Positions 36,110-49,223 are shown, numbered from the stretch's first letter. The stretch: DNA of 64,000 bases from Cordia subcordata (GCA_028554755.1 JAPTOF010000016.1:8531001-8595000), one strand, 5' to 3'. Numbers and translations: made by a program. Notes: generated by a model from the letters alone, not told the origin.

Positions 36110-38547
36110 TTATCGCTTCTTCTTCCCACCCTTCCCTTTTGAACCGCCGGCTGCTGAGGTCGAGGCAGCCTCTTGCTTTTTAGTCCGACCAGGGTGTCTA
36201 GGGACCAACTCGGCAACATGAAGCATTAGCTGCTTTCCTGCATTGAAGAATCATACTATAAATAAAGAAATTTCAATGCAGGAAAGCAAAGATATGGATT
36301 GCATGCATGATAAGTGAACTTGGTTTGGAGGCCTGCAAATAATTGTCCGAGTGGAATTATTCTACCTTGAGATCTCATCGGTAAGTCCACAAATAGCAGT
36401 TTATGTGAAATAAAACAGGTTACTGAAACAAATTCTGCTTTATTCTTAAGCAAATGGTAGACACAGAGAGGCAAATCTTAATACAAAATTTTAAGATTGG
36501 AACAACAATCCACACCGAGCAAGGGCGGTGCTGAGGCAAGGGGCGAAATATAAACATGTAAAGAACATAAATAAAAGAAACTTGGAACATCCTCAAAATT
36601 TTTAGATACATTGGTTCTCTTTCTGAAAAAGAATATCCAAAGGGGTGCATAAACTAGTAAAGTTTCCTTTCCACATGCTTGAGTAAATAAAGGAGGTCCT
36701 CAACAATTGAAGAAATTTCTCTAGCACTTCAGTGGTTTGCTCCCATGTATTTAACTCAAATTTTCCTATTATCCACATCAAAAAAATTGAGAATAGCAGA
36801 GCTGCTAAAGGGGATTTGGTTAAGATGAAGCATTGAAGCATCGCCCATAAACACACCAGCATATATTGACCGTGCAATCGGTACAACATGCCATTTACAG
36901 TCCACTAGACGACTAGAGAAAGTAGAGGCCATAAAGCTGACACCATACTTATTCATGTGATTAGCAAGAAAATTCATGTATATAAATATCAAACTCTATA
37001 TGCCATATTGACTGTGTTTGACTTACTTAACCAAAAACACATAATGCAGCTGATAAACATATTAAGAACCCACACTACTATCCATTATCATCATAGATTC
37101 AAGTTAAAAAAACAAAAGCAAAACGAAGTCTTTTTTATGACAATACTAAAATGAAATACACCTCTCTCTAAATGAGGGTCAATTTACACAGTGCCACTGC
37201 TCATTGAAAAGGAAAATGAGTTTACATTTCCCTGCTACCCATGCAAAATTAATATTTACACATACAAGTCTCAATGAAAACCCTTCCTCTGGGGCATACT
37301 AAAGATGATAAATAAATAAAACAAACTTTTCTCTAATAGCTTAAGCAAATGATGCAATCAATTGCCAAACTAAGCACAAACATCGCCAAAGAGAAAAGAT
37401 ATATCAGTGTGCTTACTGGAAGCAATAGCAGGATTGAAGAAAGTCCCGTCTTCTCTTTTCAGTTGAACCCGCACTCTCCCTCTTTGCATAAAATCACGTG
37501 GATATGCTTTATCGGCCTACAACCCAATCCACATAAATTACGTCAAAATCAAGACACGTATATACACAACATTGCCGGCATTAATAAGTTGAAATAAGAA
37601 AGAACATCCCATTGCAACATTGATCAAGTTAAGATCAGACCACGATGTAACTAACGTAATGGAACTAAACTCTAACATGGAGCTCAACCAACATACATGT
37701 GCAACAATCATTTGATCAGTAGTACTAAGAGCCTATTTGAAGTGGCTTTTTTTTTCCAGAAAAAAACACTTTTTTCCTAACAAAAAGGCATATTCTTTTC
37801 GCAATAACTTTTTCCTTGACTTTCAGAAAAGCTGTAACTCTGAAAGAAGCTCGAATATAGCTTGCCACAATTTTTATTTTTTTTCGAAAGTTGTTGAAAT
37901 AAGTTCATTCAAAACCCCAATCCTTACAAGCCCTAATTCCATCAGAATTAGCAACACAACAAATAGAATTGTTAACTAAAAAAGAACAGCCCAATGCACA
38001 AGACTAGACTCCCACTATGCATGGGACCGCAAACGGATCAACCATATTCGATTTAAGGAAATAAAACTAAAGAACCCATTTATTTAGCAGACCTCAATCA
38101 ACATAAAAAGATGAAGCAAGAATTTGATTACCACTAAGAATCCATAAAATTAGCAAACTAACAAATAGAATCACCAATTCAAAAGGGAGCTCAACACAAA
38201 GCTCTGAGGCCACATTGTGGTTACTCTAACCAAAACAAAGATCTGAACCAGACCTCAATCAACCTATAAATATGCAACAATAATAATAAAATTACTAAAA
38301 CTAATCCATTAAAATTAGCAAATTGGAAAATACAAATAAAAATTTAAACAAAAAAAATAAAGAAAAATACCTCAATTGCACAGGGGAGTTTAAGATGGTG
38401 GCAACAATCGTAAATCTCGGGACAAGTGGGGTTCTCACAAGCTTTGCTAACGTTAATTCGCCTGCCTTCAGCTATTGTCTTCTTCGAGTTTATGTAAACT
38501 GGGTATATTATGATCCATTTCTTTATGTTTTGTATATCGCCTTCCAT
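36110..38547 (-). CDS. SRP19: Signal recognition particle 19 kDa protein
   Basis: Three coding exons (- strand): 38371-38547, 37417-37516, 36110-36237; 405 bases, 134 residues, all GT-AG and in phase. It encodes MEGDIQNIKKWIIIYPVYIN, SKKTIAEGRRI, the ENPTCPEIYDCC block, then RGRVRVQLKREDG and QLMLHVAELVPRHPGR, with a basic GKGGKKKR tail. These are the SRP19 hallmarks and the length is normal for plants. SRP19 binds SRP RNA helices 6 and 8 and allows SRP54 loading, supporting co-translational targeting to the ER. A likely 5' UTR intron lies at 38562-38696 (donor GAAG/GTATG, acceptor TTGTAG), placing the first exon upstream of 38697. Intron 1 carries a MITE (37729-37935). Intron 2 (36238-37416) holds only short spurious ORFs. 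Confidence 0.95.
37729..37935. mobile_element. MITE in SRP19 intron 1
   Basis: Left AGAGCCTATTTGAAGTGGCTTTTTTT and right TTCAAAACCCCAATCCTTACAAGCCCTAA form imperfect inverted ends around about 150 bases. The core CAGAAAAGCTGTAACTCTGAAAG matches the core of the element at 63621-63838, so both belong to one family. Confidence 0.65.
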
Positions 38548-39202
38548 TTTTCCAATTTTGCCTACAATTTTTTTATACAAAATTGATCCGGAAAAAGTTT
38601 AACATGAACCGCATATATAATTATAATAAAATAATTTAAATAGTTTATTACCACTAAATTACGCTACGAGAAATCCCAAATCAGTAATTAACATACCTTC
38701 CACGAAGAGAAAAACTCAGCTGCTGTATGTATTCCACTGTATTCTTTCTTTCGTTTGGATGAAGAAGCAAATGTGTTTTACATCACCATAACTTGGGCTT
38801 TGGCTGGTGCTTGGAAGATGTTTGGGCTGATTATGATCATAGCCCATATCTAAGTATAGCCCATATCTAGGCCCCAAGAGTTTTGGTTTTTCTTTCTTTC
38901 ATTTGTTTTTATTTGTTTGGCAAAGTTGTTTTATATTTATATTTATATTTATTATTTGTGGCAGAAAAAATTTATTATTTTGAGTGAAAAGCAAATATTA
39001 CAAAATAAAGGTTAAAATACCTACAAATATAAAAGCCTAAGCCCTCCAGAACGAAAAATATAGTAATATGGGCCACGCTCAAACTACTAAAAGAAGAAAA
39101 TGGGCTTAGCCCAAGTACCAAACAACGTCGGGAAAAAAAAAAGTCCTTCCCAAAAGAGAACCATTGGCAACAAGATGCAAATCGTGAGTAGGTGGAAATA
39201 AT

Positions 39203-39430
39203 GGACCTGTTTGGATTTGTTTTTTTTTAAAAAAAAAAAGTACTTTTCTTTTCTTAAAAAGTTACATCATTTTTATAATAACTAATTAATTTGACTTCTA
39301 AAAAAATTAATATTTTGAAAAAAATTTAAATACAATTTTTTTTTAAAAGTCAAAATTTTTAGTTGCTCAAAAAAATTTATTTTTCAAAAATTATTAAAAA
39401 ATATTTAAAAAACCCAATCCAAACGAACCC
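39203..39430. mobile_element. MITE, GGACCTGTTTGGATT type
   Basis: GGACCTGTTTGGATTTG (39203) mirrors CCCAATCCAAACGAACCC (39413-39430). 228 bp, poly-T/poly-A rich, no ORF. It lies about 0.6 kb upstream of the SRP19 transcript start. Confidence 0.75.
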
Positions 39431-39846
39431 AATATCCACTCCTGAATAGTCTAGAATTCCACCATAATTGAGACCAATCGCAAATGTGTCAAATGTACGG
39501 AAGAAATATTTTAAAAACCCATCTTCTTGTGCGAAGAGAAACTATATGTCCAATCAAAATCAAAGCCTAATATGAACCAATTAGACTTCTGATCCATATC
39601 CAAAACCTTGGTCAATTTGTATTCCTATGAAAGCTACAATGAATAAAAGTTCTGTTCACCAACAAGTTATTGATTAAAGTGGTAGTACTTTTATTTCTGT
39701 AAAGAGGATAATACAAGTTTGAATTCTGAAAAGTATATTTATTGGAAAATTTTTTCTTTCACCTCTTCCAACCTTAGAGAAATTAATTTCAAGTCTGATA
39801 TGACTTGTGCATACTCTAACTCAAAACAAAAATAAAAACTTTTTTT

Positions 39847-39932
39847 GGTAGTATGAACTCATTGCAAGCATCCTCCAAGTTGGTTATTCGGTAGTGTGAA
39901 CTCATTGCAAGCATTCTCCAAGTTGGTTATTA
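39847..39932. repeat. Two-unit 43-bp tandem duplication
   Basis: 39847-39889 and 39890-39932 repeat GGTAGTRTGAACTCATTGCAAGCATYCTCCAAGTTGGTTATT with two differences. Non-genic. Confidence 0.95.
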
Positions 39933-42900
39933 TCATTCAAGAAACCAACTTGGATTTGCAACTTGAATTCGTATGTTGTCATGGTTACAAGTACCACAAC
40001 ACAGCTAACCTCCATCAAGCTTGGTTATTGGTCGGGGTCAACGCATGAAATTGACCATTATTTCTTTGAAATAATTAAACGACAACAAAAAACAATTGCT
40101 CATGACATGGCGCAGAAATCTTCGATGATTTTATTTGTCATCCGGCACCAGCAGTCAACATCGTTGTGTTCTAGCTAAAAACATTGAAAAATTCAGTGAA
40201 GTTATTATTAATTTTATTGGTTGACTTTATAAAATTTATGCTTAAAATGCTTTTCACTTTTATCGTATATTGTACTGATGTGGTCAAGCACTACGTTGGA
40301 GAAGTATGATTTGATTAATTCATTATCAAGAGCCGACTTTTCTTGAATGGTTATTTATTTATTTATTTTAATGCTAATCATTTCTATATAGAATACAATT
40401 TAATGGATTCTTGTGTAAGATTATGGTGATTTCATAAGCATATTGTTTCCAAATGGATCCTTGTATAAGATTATGGTGATGAGTTCATGATCTCCACATT
40501 TGCCTTTAACCTATATTTTCATTAACTTAATTTCCAAAATTATTTAGTTCTATGAAAAAATATTCAAGATTTGCTCCTATCACCATCGAGATAACATTAA
40601 TTGTGGTACAATATAGTTCACAATTGAAATAGATTCAAAATAATGAATTCTTACGTTCACGGTTTACATCTACTATATTTGAAATGAGCGGAACAACAGA
40701 ATTTTTCACAATCAACGCGAAACAGATGATCATATTCTTCAACGTATTTTTACCGATGCTAGAGATAGAATTAGCATGCAAAGTAAATATAAAAACACAT
40801 TTGAAAATAGTTTTTGTGTAGAGTTTGGAAAACTGACGTTGTACAGTAGTATTACAGTTGAATATTGTAGATTCCGTAGACTAAGTGTATATATAGAGAT
40901 TCCATGAACATAATCAAAAGCGTTGGAGACCATATATTCTTTTGAAGCTTTGCATGCATTGGTTTTCTATAACCCAATGCTGAATTATTCCCGAAATTGA
41001 TTAAATAAGTATTTTTGCGGTTAAATTGTGATGTGCCATCTTAATAGAGTAGGAGACATGAAAAGATTGTGGTTATTACCTTTACCATAAGACAATGACT
41101 TTGTCTATATGTAAAACTAAAATATTCCTAGAAGGGATATGTAACATAAATAATTTTCTTTTAATTTGCTATCCAGATAATGAGAAAAGAGGTAAGATAT
41201 GGATTGATTTAGCCTCCCGCCACTTTGAAGCATTTCAGTGGATGGGCTTGATGGAGGCCAATTTGACCATCATGCATGCATCAGAGATTCTTCTAATTTG
41301 TGGGTATTGATTCTTCCCTAGATTGTGGACCTCGATATTTCTAGCATATCAAACCTCATATCGGGTTCGAAAAATAGTTCAAGTACTTAAAATTATTTTT
41401 TTCAAGAAAAATATTCTAAATTCAAATTTCATGATAACCGAGAATTGAATTAAAAGAAAAGAATTTCTAAGAAAAAAGAAAGAAATCTGGACAAGCCGGT
41501 GTATTAATCAAGTAGTATTGGCTGGCTAATATCTGTAGCTTCCTAGTAAATTAGCTGCAATTAGTTTGGCTTGTACGTGGTCTGCAGGAAGGCAGGATAA
41601 TCAATGAGCTGGTAATTAAGAAGGTAAGATCCGGCCTACAAACGTTGAGATTCAATCAGCTACTCGCTTAGTTTATCGTTTAATTCAAAATACATTAATT
41701 AATAAAACCACAAGACCTGTGTACATATAAAAGTTAAGACCACTTAATAATTTTCGTAACTCCATTCACTTAGGTTTCTCCAAATAACAAAATAAAAATT
41801 TTACTTTTTTAAGCTTTTCTTATTTTCTATGCCATTCAATTGGATATAGAGATACGTTTATTGTATGTATATATACAGACACGATCCAAAAAACAAAGAC
41901 AGTAGACTAGCACTTGATTTCATCGTAATATAAACAGAAAAAGATTGTGAAGAGCTGGTGTTCAATTTTATCTACATAGGATGGATTATTGCCGGAAACG
42001 AAAAAGAAAAGTAAATGCTACAGAAATGTATGCAAGCATTGGCGCGCATAAACAAGACCGCAAACAATGCACGTTTGTAAAATCTGTGTCTTGATGGAGA
42101 TTGACAAATTAGATTTCCTCACCCAAATATTTCCAATCTTAATTGATTTACCTAAAGTTGTGCACCTTAGATATCGAAGTCAACGCCTCTCACGAAGCCT
42201 TTTTTTTTTTTTTTTTCGACAGGAAAAATTTAAATGGTGGACCTTGTTCATCGGAACAATTTACGGAACTATACCACCAACTACTAAGTTTTAGATGCAC
42301 AGCACGTCTTCTTTACTGAGTACTAGGGAAGTCGACGTTACTCACCTAGGGAAGGAAATTGAGACCAAATCAGGTTGTGAGCTACAATTCGACCTCAACT
42401 CTTACCCCCCCAATATCCCTGAAGATTCTTACAAAGCGTAAATTAAGATTACATAAATCTCAAAGTGAATGTATTAATTTTCTTAAATTTTATTCGAGAA
42501 TCTCATACATTGTTTTTCATATTTGTTACTGAATCTTCTTATTTCAAGTTGGGGGGGGGGGGTCGGGAAATAAAGATTGGTCAATGACGTACACTTGAAG
42601 TTCTCTTTGTATTAAAAACAGTTTCAACATTGTCTTCTGGAACGATGATGTAGAGGGAAGGTGGCATCTGAGGGAAAGAACAAAACTACCATTCCAGGAA
42701 GCACCTTATGGCTTATGGCTTACGTATGCATGAGTGAATGTGGAGTTAATTTCCAAATTGCCTAGAGTTTGATGACCGGTACAAGAACGGCCACGTGGCG
42801 GCGGTGTGCAACACCTCAGCCGTACGAGGCCCATACATCGTCTTTCCAGAAAGAATCCAGCAGGGATGAAATCGACTGCTCAGTCTCCATTAGAGCTCCA

Positions 42901-43414
42901 GTAAGTTGATAACATTTAGCTTGAATTGTTACAAAACAAAGTGAAATTGAAGCGTAGATAGTGTGGGTAGAGAATTTATTTACACATTATGTTTAGATAA
43001 TTAAAAAAAAGTCTATTCTCCATAAATTTTATACCTAATTAATTTAAATTATACATCTTTTTCATGCAAAAAAAAGTGTCGCAATGTAATACTAGTGTGA
43101 ATTCAAAAGATTTTATAAAATTCTTTAACTTTTTTAATTGAAAAGAAAAACTAATAATGTTTGGAAGTATAAAACATTATATGTTGATTACTAGACGGTT
43201 TAGTTTATTATAGACATAAATTCCGGGAAGAAAATAATAAGAGGGAGGCACGATGAAATCAGCAGCGACTATGATGTTTCCTATTAACAAAGCATGCGCC
43301 ACTGCATTTATCAGATTATGCAGCATTTTGCCATTTGGCAAACTAGCTAGAGGCCCTCTTTGCTTGCTGCTTAGCCTTTTCTTTTATCTTTATCTTTTTT
43401 TTTTGGGACAAAAC
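39933..43414. other. AT-rich gene desert
   Basis: No conserved reading frame. Notable points are a partial repeat of TTGTRTAAGATTATGGTGAT at 40410-40480, an 11-base G run at about 42551, and a locally GC-rich patch at 42775-42900 with a G-box (GCCACGTGGC). ORFs of 60-75 codons here look random. Confidence 0.5.
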
Positions 43415-43494
43415 AAAACCTCACTCTCCTGTCAAATAATAACTTTATAGAATGAAAACCTCACTCTCCTGTCAAATAATAACTTTATAGAATG
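43415..43494. repeat. Two-unit 40-bp perfect tandem duplication
   Basis: AAAACCTCACTCTCCTGTCAAATAATAACTTTATAGAATG occurs at 43415-43454 and again at 43455-43494 without a difference, implying recent origin. Confidence 0.97.
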
Positions 43495-43571
43495 ATTTAA
43501 ATACAAGTCATTACTTATAAAAAAAGTAATTTGAACTGATTGAGTCACTAGCTCTCTAAACCTTGCTACTT

Positions 43572-44044
43572 AGAGGGTGTTTGAATTAGTTTATAAAAAA
43601 GTTACATAAAACACTTTTGATTTTAAGTGGCTTTTTTTTATTGTCAATTTTAAGTAGTTACGTGTTTGAATTAAAATTATAGTTATAAAAATAAGTATTT
43701 ACATGTTTGATTAAAGTGGGTTGAAAAGTAAGTTATACAGTTAAAATAACTTTTAAGGACATTAAAATATAATTTTAAAAGATAAGTATAATATAAAAGA
43801 ATAAAGATATTTTAGTACTAAAAATAAAAAGGTAAGGATAAGATAGTAAATGATTTTGGTCAAACTTATTTTTTTTTAATGTGCTTAAAGCTATAAAAAG
43901 TAAAAATTGGGGTTGGGAAACTTTTTATTTTCTACTTAAAGTCACTTAAAAAAGTATATTTTTAATTAAAATAAACACTTTTATTAAATTAAATTAGACT
44001 TTAAGTAAATTTGACCAAAAAAAAAATCAAACCAAACGCTTAGC
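43572..44044. mobile_element. MITE-like element of about 470 bp
   Basis: Left TAGAGGGTGTTTGAATTAG mirrors right AATCAAACCAAACGCTTAGCC loosely. The interior has mirrored CACTTTTGATTTTAAGTGGC and AAGTCACTTAAAAAAGT blocks. AT-rich, no ORF. Confidence 0.55.
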
Positions 44045-44714
44045 CTAAACAATAAGAGTTTTACTGCAGCACAAATTGAAGCATGCACCAACTTCAATGA
44101 CGGAGTTAGGAGGGCAAGTAGGGACCAGCGCTCCCCTTGCCCAAAAACTAGCAAAGAATTTTTATATATATTTACTAAAGAAAATTTTTATGTGTATTTT
44201 GTCGCTCCCCAAAATTCAAAAGAAAATTTATAATAGTAAGTTTGTATCTTTATTATTTATTTCTTAAAATAAATAAATAAATGTTACTTAGGTTAGTAAT
44301 TATTAGATGTTGACCCAAAATTCAAGTTTATATCAGTGAAAATGAGTAGAAGTTCGATATTCATATTAAAAGCAAAATGACATATTAATCCCAATAGAGT
44401 TAGCACTTATCTTTTATAAGTCGATCAACTTTCTAACTTACACTTTTTTTTTTTTTTTGGTTCCAACTAAATGCATAATTGGTTGGTTATATCACAATTC
44501 TTTTGAGAGTATTTTCCCTCCGATCCTCATCTAACAAAGAGCACAATTGCTTCAAATTCTTAATAATCATTTCAAACCAAAAAGTACTCTTCCAAGCTAT
44601 AATTATCAAGTCAATCACCATAGCTACTCGCTTCTCTATATACATGTCTCATGATAAAATCCTCCTTCAATTGAAAAAATCTTAATTCGCAATATTCTAA
44701 TAAAGGTCTAAGCA

Positions 44715-45230
44715 TGGACGAAGTTACATAGTCTTAAGGGGGGTCAAATTGACCCCCTTGCATTTGATGAATAGTTATTATTATTTGTAGTTTTGGATAT
44801 TTTGTAAATTTAATTAGGTATATGGCCCACCTTAAATTTATAAATAAACCCATAAAATTTCACATTTCATGTTTTACTAAGAATAAATGAGAAAATTTTG
44901 TGTTTAGTTAAATAAAATAAAATAATTCTTATACTTTTCGTTTGATAACGTTAGGTTTGCAAAATCAATGAAACAAATTTTACAAACAATAGAATATATA
45001 GATAATTTAATAAATATTAATAAACCATCTTTACTCCTTTTTTACACTCTTTTACATGTAAAAGACTTTGATTGTCATAGTTAGAAACTTGAGCTCTTAA
45101 AATGGAAAAAAAAAAAAAACCTTCATATTTACTATATGTAAAAACATTGAGAGATATGCATGCATTTCATAGGATATTGTGACATTTAATTTTTTGACCC
45201 CCCTTAACAAAAATCTTGGCTCTGTCAATG
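44715..45230. mobile_element. Mutator-like MITE with 10-bp target duplication
   Basis: GGTCTAAGCA stands at 44705-44714 and again at 45231-45240, a perfect 10-base direct repeat flanking 516 bases. The ends are imperfect inverted repeats (left TGGACGAAGTTACATAGTCTTAAGGGGGGTCA; right, reversed, TTGACAGAGCCAAG ... TTAAGGGGGGTCA). A 9-10-base duplication fits the Mutator superfamily. The interior encodes nothing, so it is non-autonomous. Confidence 0.85.
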
Positions 45231-45663
45231 GGTCTAAGCACCAAGGGTGAGTGCGAAACATGAAAAGTTTAGGCTTTATAACCATGTGAGAAAGCAGGGA
45301 GCTTATCATCGGGGAGGCCGAGATTTATTTTCATTTTTGAATGTAAATTATCTAATAAATAGCATTAAGTTAAAAAACAAGTCTGTCCCTCTTCTAAGTG
45401 ATAGGGAGAGCGACGCATGTTTAACAATAATTGTAACAATAGAGTTAGTAACGTTAAATATTTAAAATGTAGATAAGTTTAAACAAATACTATTTAACAA
45501 AATAATATAATATTATGTAAAGAAAAATTTATTGATTCAGTAGGTGAAATTAAATTCTTTTCTCCTTTGTGAAATTATCTAGGCAATGAAATAAATAAAT
45601 TATAAATGAAAAACTCTAAATAAATTCTCTATGAAAAGTTACCAAAATTCATGAACTACTTAA

Positions 45664-46467
45664 GAAAAAGTAACATTTTACATATTGTTAAGTAACAGTG
45701 TTAATTTTTCGCTTACGTGTCATTTTTTCTTTTTTAAAGCTTAGGTGGCATTTTATTTTTCTTTTCATAGCTTAGATAGATTTTCCTACATGGCATTCCA
45801 AGTCTATGTGGCATATACATATAAAAACTTATAAATTATAATTACCTATTTCATAGATATGTATGTATATATAAATTTTGGACATTTTATTATGGGTTAA
45901 GGGAATATACGTTAATCAACATATTTTTGTTGTTACTATTGTTAAACCTTGTACAAATTTAATATTTTAAGAAATATGATTTACTAGTATAGTTTAAATA
46001 TTAAAAAAAAAGAAATTTAAATAAATCACAATAAACCAAAAAATAAACCTATAACTATATACTTGTTTTAGAAACTAAAAATAATATGACATTTTAGAAG
46101 CAATAAATAGTAATATGTTATTTTATGATTTATTTTAATTTGTTAGCTTTATGCCTTTAGAATGTATAGGTAATTTATATTTTTAAATGTTAAATATATA
46201 TGGACCAGAAAAAATATATAAATTAATTTATATTCTCATAGCTTACAAAAAAGATGTCCAAAATTTATATATGTGCATATGTACATAATAGCTTATAATC
46301 TATAAGTTTGTGTATATATGCCACGTAGATTTAGAATGCAGTGTAATAATATCCACTTAAGTTATGAAAGAAAAATAAAATGTCATCTAATATTTGAAAG
46401 GGAAAAAAATGTCACATAAGCAAAGAATTAACACCTTAGTTAACTGTGTGTAAAACATTACTTTTTC
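45664..46467. mobile_element. Long inverted-repeat element (foldback/MITE)
   Basis: The left arm (about 45664-45885) and right arm (about 46253-46467) are reverse complements over roughly 215 bases with scattered mismatches. Paired blocks include GTGTTAATTTTTCGCTTACGTG / CACATAAGCAAAGAATTAACACC, CATTTTATTTTTCTTTTCATAGCTTA / its mirror, and TATAAATTTTGGACAT / GATGTCCAAAATTTATA. The spacer is about 370 bases, AT-rich. If transcribed through, it would form a long hairpin, a likely small-RNA source. No ORF is present. Confidence 0.85.
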
Positions 46468-46745
46468 ACAAGTTCAAGTCCTTATATTAGAGGTTTTGAA
46501 GTTCAAGCACTTAATTTCATATTTTGCGAAGTTCAAGCCCTAAACTACCCTTTTCCCAAATAAATATATTAAGTGTTTCTGAAATTTATCCTATAAAATT
46601 ATCTATTTATTATAAAAATTCACTAAAATATCATTGCACAAGAAAAGTATACTAAAAAAGGAACCACCATGATAAGATCTTCAAGCAAAAGAAAAAGAGA
46701 GAAAAAATTTTAGGGGGCCATGAGAAAAAAATTTTAAAATTTTCC

Positions 46746-46765
46746 ATACATACATATACATATAC

Positions 46766-46796
<31 letters not shown>

Positions 46797-46916
46797 CATA
46801 TAGATACATACATATAAAAATGTATATATACATATATATGTATGTTTATATATCTATATATATATATGTATGTATGTATATGTATGTATATATATGTATG
46901 TATATGTATGTATATA
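46746..46916. repeat. TA/CATA/TATG microsatellite
   Basis: About 170 bases of ACATAT, TATATA and TATGTATG units, imperfect. It is flanked by GGGGGCCATGAG (46713) and a GC-rich GGACCGAGGCCCCCACCGGCC patch (about 46930), which look like transposon debris. Confidence 0.9.
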
Positions 46917-49223
46917 TTTGAAGGTTTGGGACCGAGGCCCCCACCGGCCTCCTTGGTTTCGGCCCTCTAAGCAAGGTCGATTTCTTTCATATATAAATTA
47001 AAGTCAGGATTATATATAAGAAAGATTTATGTGTGTAACCATTTCTCTATATAGTAAGCATTGGAAAATATAGGATAATTTTAAATGTATCATAGTATAC
47101 TTCCATTTGCTTCAATACATGGATGTATATCCTCATTCCAACAATAAAATATATGCTAGTGTAAGGCTCCCTTGGTAAAGGGCAGTCGGGCTCCGCTGGT
47201 GATCAAACTCCATCAATTGAGTTTTCCTTATCATAAAAAAAAATTACATGCTCATACGATATACAAAATTATAATTTGATGGGTGTAAATCATATTGAAC
47301 GAACAAACTAGAGAATATGCCGATAATCGAATGATCCAGATCACTAAGAAAAAGGCGTGAGGGATGTCATATCACAATGCAGTGTTGAGTAGCCACTCCA
47401 TTTTGAGTCTCCCAAATCAACAAATTAAAGCGACCTGATATATGAATTAATCGAGCCACATTAAAAAAAAATTGGACCACCCTATGTACAAGAATTTTCA
47501 ACGTGGACCATGGGGACAAGTTAATGGTTCTGGCATTTTGGAAATAGGTTAGGAAGGTTAATTCTATCACTTTCGTGAGTGGTCCCATTATATCTAAAGA
47601 GAAAAACCTTTTTTTTGTTCTGTTATTGATATTATCAACATATAATTTACGAGATTCTACTTTGTAATCTTCATTTTGATCTCTTAATGACAGAATCTAG
47701 ATACTCTAGCATATTTAATTAGAGCAAGTTGTCAAATTTATGCATTTTATGTAAGCGCAATATAGGATCGTATACATGAATTTACAATATAAAATTTAAA
47801 GACATAATTGATAGCGAAAACACATATCTATTTGAGCCATTATTGCCAAAGAATTATTATTAACGAAATAACTATCACCCAGTCTAGGCTTATATTTTCC
47901 TCTTCCTGCTCTACTCAATATTAACAGATGCTTATGGGAACAACTGTTAGGTTAAGAGTAGGAGAGAGGACCTAGCCTAATTTATAATAAATTCTGACAG
48001 TCCTACCCATAAAAAGATTTATCAGAATATATGGGCCTACGCACAAAAGAATCGTATGAATTTATGAGGTGAACTAAAACCAATATGATCACAAAGCTCA
48101 ACTTGTAAACCAGATATTCAGCCTATTTTATAAAACCAAAAATAATTAATGATAGCCCATTTTAAAGAGAAATTTTCCAACATTTCATGCCAAAATAGTT
48201 ACTTCCTGAATATTTACCAAAGTCTTGACTAGACACATGAACCTATCTTATTCTGACAGATGACAATATTTTATATATGTTTTTGAATGTTTAGGTGAGA
48301 GATTTTAGTAATACGACATATACTTGATTATGAACTATGATTTAATATTAGAGCTATAGGTGAATGTTGCTCTTAACTCATCTTTTATCAATTTTATATA
48401 TATGTTTGCTTTTGCTTGTTAACACAGCATTGTAGGCTAATTAGTCCTGACCCTGACTTAGCTTCTACTCGAAATTGTAAGAGTAATATGCATTTATATA
48501 GATATTATATTCAGTTAGAAAACATAACATGTTTTTTTTCGATTGAGATTTTGTTGGGATCAGCGCAAGGGGTTGTCCTTCCAATGGTATTTATACGAGT
48601 AATAGATTCATCAACTACACAAGTAGAGGTTCGAGCTCTCAGAAGCTCTTTTGTGGCTCAAGGTTTTTTGAATTTGGCTTAGCTCGTTCTCAGTAATATC
48701 AATTAACGAAGAATCGATGCTATTATACCATATGATAAATTGATGCTATTAAGCTTACTCTATGCACTCTTTTGATTTTAGTAAATATTCTTTTGACAAA
48801 AAGGAAAAAAGAAAGAAAGAAAGAACATTTGTGGTTGCATAGCTCACAATCCACTATAAAGCACTAAAGACAATTATGGTAGGTTTGTGGGTATAATAAA
48901 ACTCAATTCTGTCGCAGAGAAAACTACAATTTTCCACTTATAATATTTCCTTTTGTCATCCACTTGCTGCATAGAACCAAATAGCAAACTGATGGATGTA
49001 TCTCTTAACAGAGTTTAAGGTTCACCTACTGTCCTTTTACATATCAGAACGCAATACGAGTACAAAAATACAAAGTCATAACTTTTTAGTTGTTTTTATT
49101 TAACATTGTTCAATTGTTATTTATTTATTTATTTATTTTTGCAAAGTTAGTTAGTCGTTATACAGATCAGCAATTTAGCTACAGCAGCCTAGGCTATAGG
49201 CATTTGTTTTTGTTTCATATTAG
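46917..49223. other. AT-rich non-genic stretch
   Basis: No conserved frame. Two spots loosely resemble tRNA-derived retroposons (47155-47230 and 48545-48680) but lack convincing box A/box B spacing. The largest ORF (48416-48682, 88 codons) has no recognisable motif. Confidence 0.45.

Noticed and set aside
36256..36992. Run of short overlapping - strand ORFs between SRP19 exons
   Set aside because: No motif, and they lie in intron 2 of SRP19 between well-placed splice sites.
42549..42563. Run of G residues
   Set aside because: A simple homopolymer; not enough G blocks for a defined quadruplex.
44076..44267. 63-codon ORF with GC-rich start (GGAGTTAGGAGGGCAAGTAGGG)
   Set aside because: Looks like transposon-end debris; no paired end or motif found.
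46746..46916. Regular repeats considered as a CRISPR-like or satellite array
   Set aside because: Plain TA/CATA microsatellite with no spacers; the genome is eukaryotic.
47155..47230. Possible tRNA-derived SINE (GGCTCCCTTGGTAAAGGGC ... followed by an A-run)
   Set aside because: Box A/box B words and spacing are not convincing, and no target duplication was seen.
48545..48680. GTAGAGGTTCGAGCTCTC, box-B-like
   Set aside because: No box A at the right distance and no cloverleaf can be drawn.
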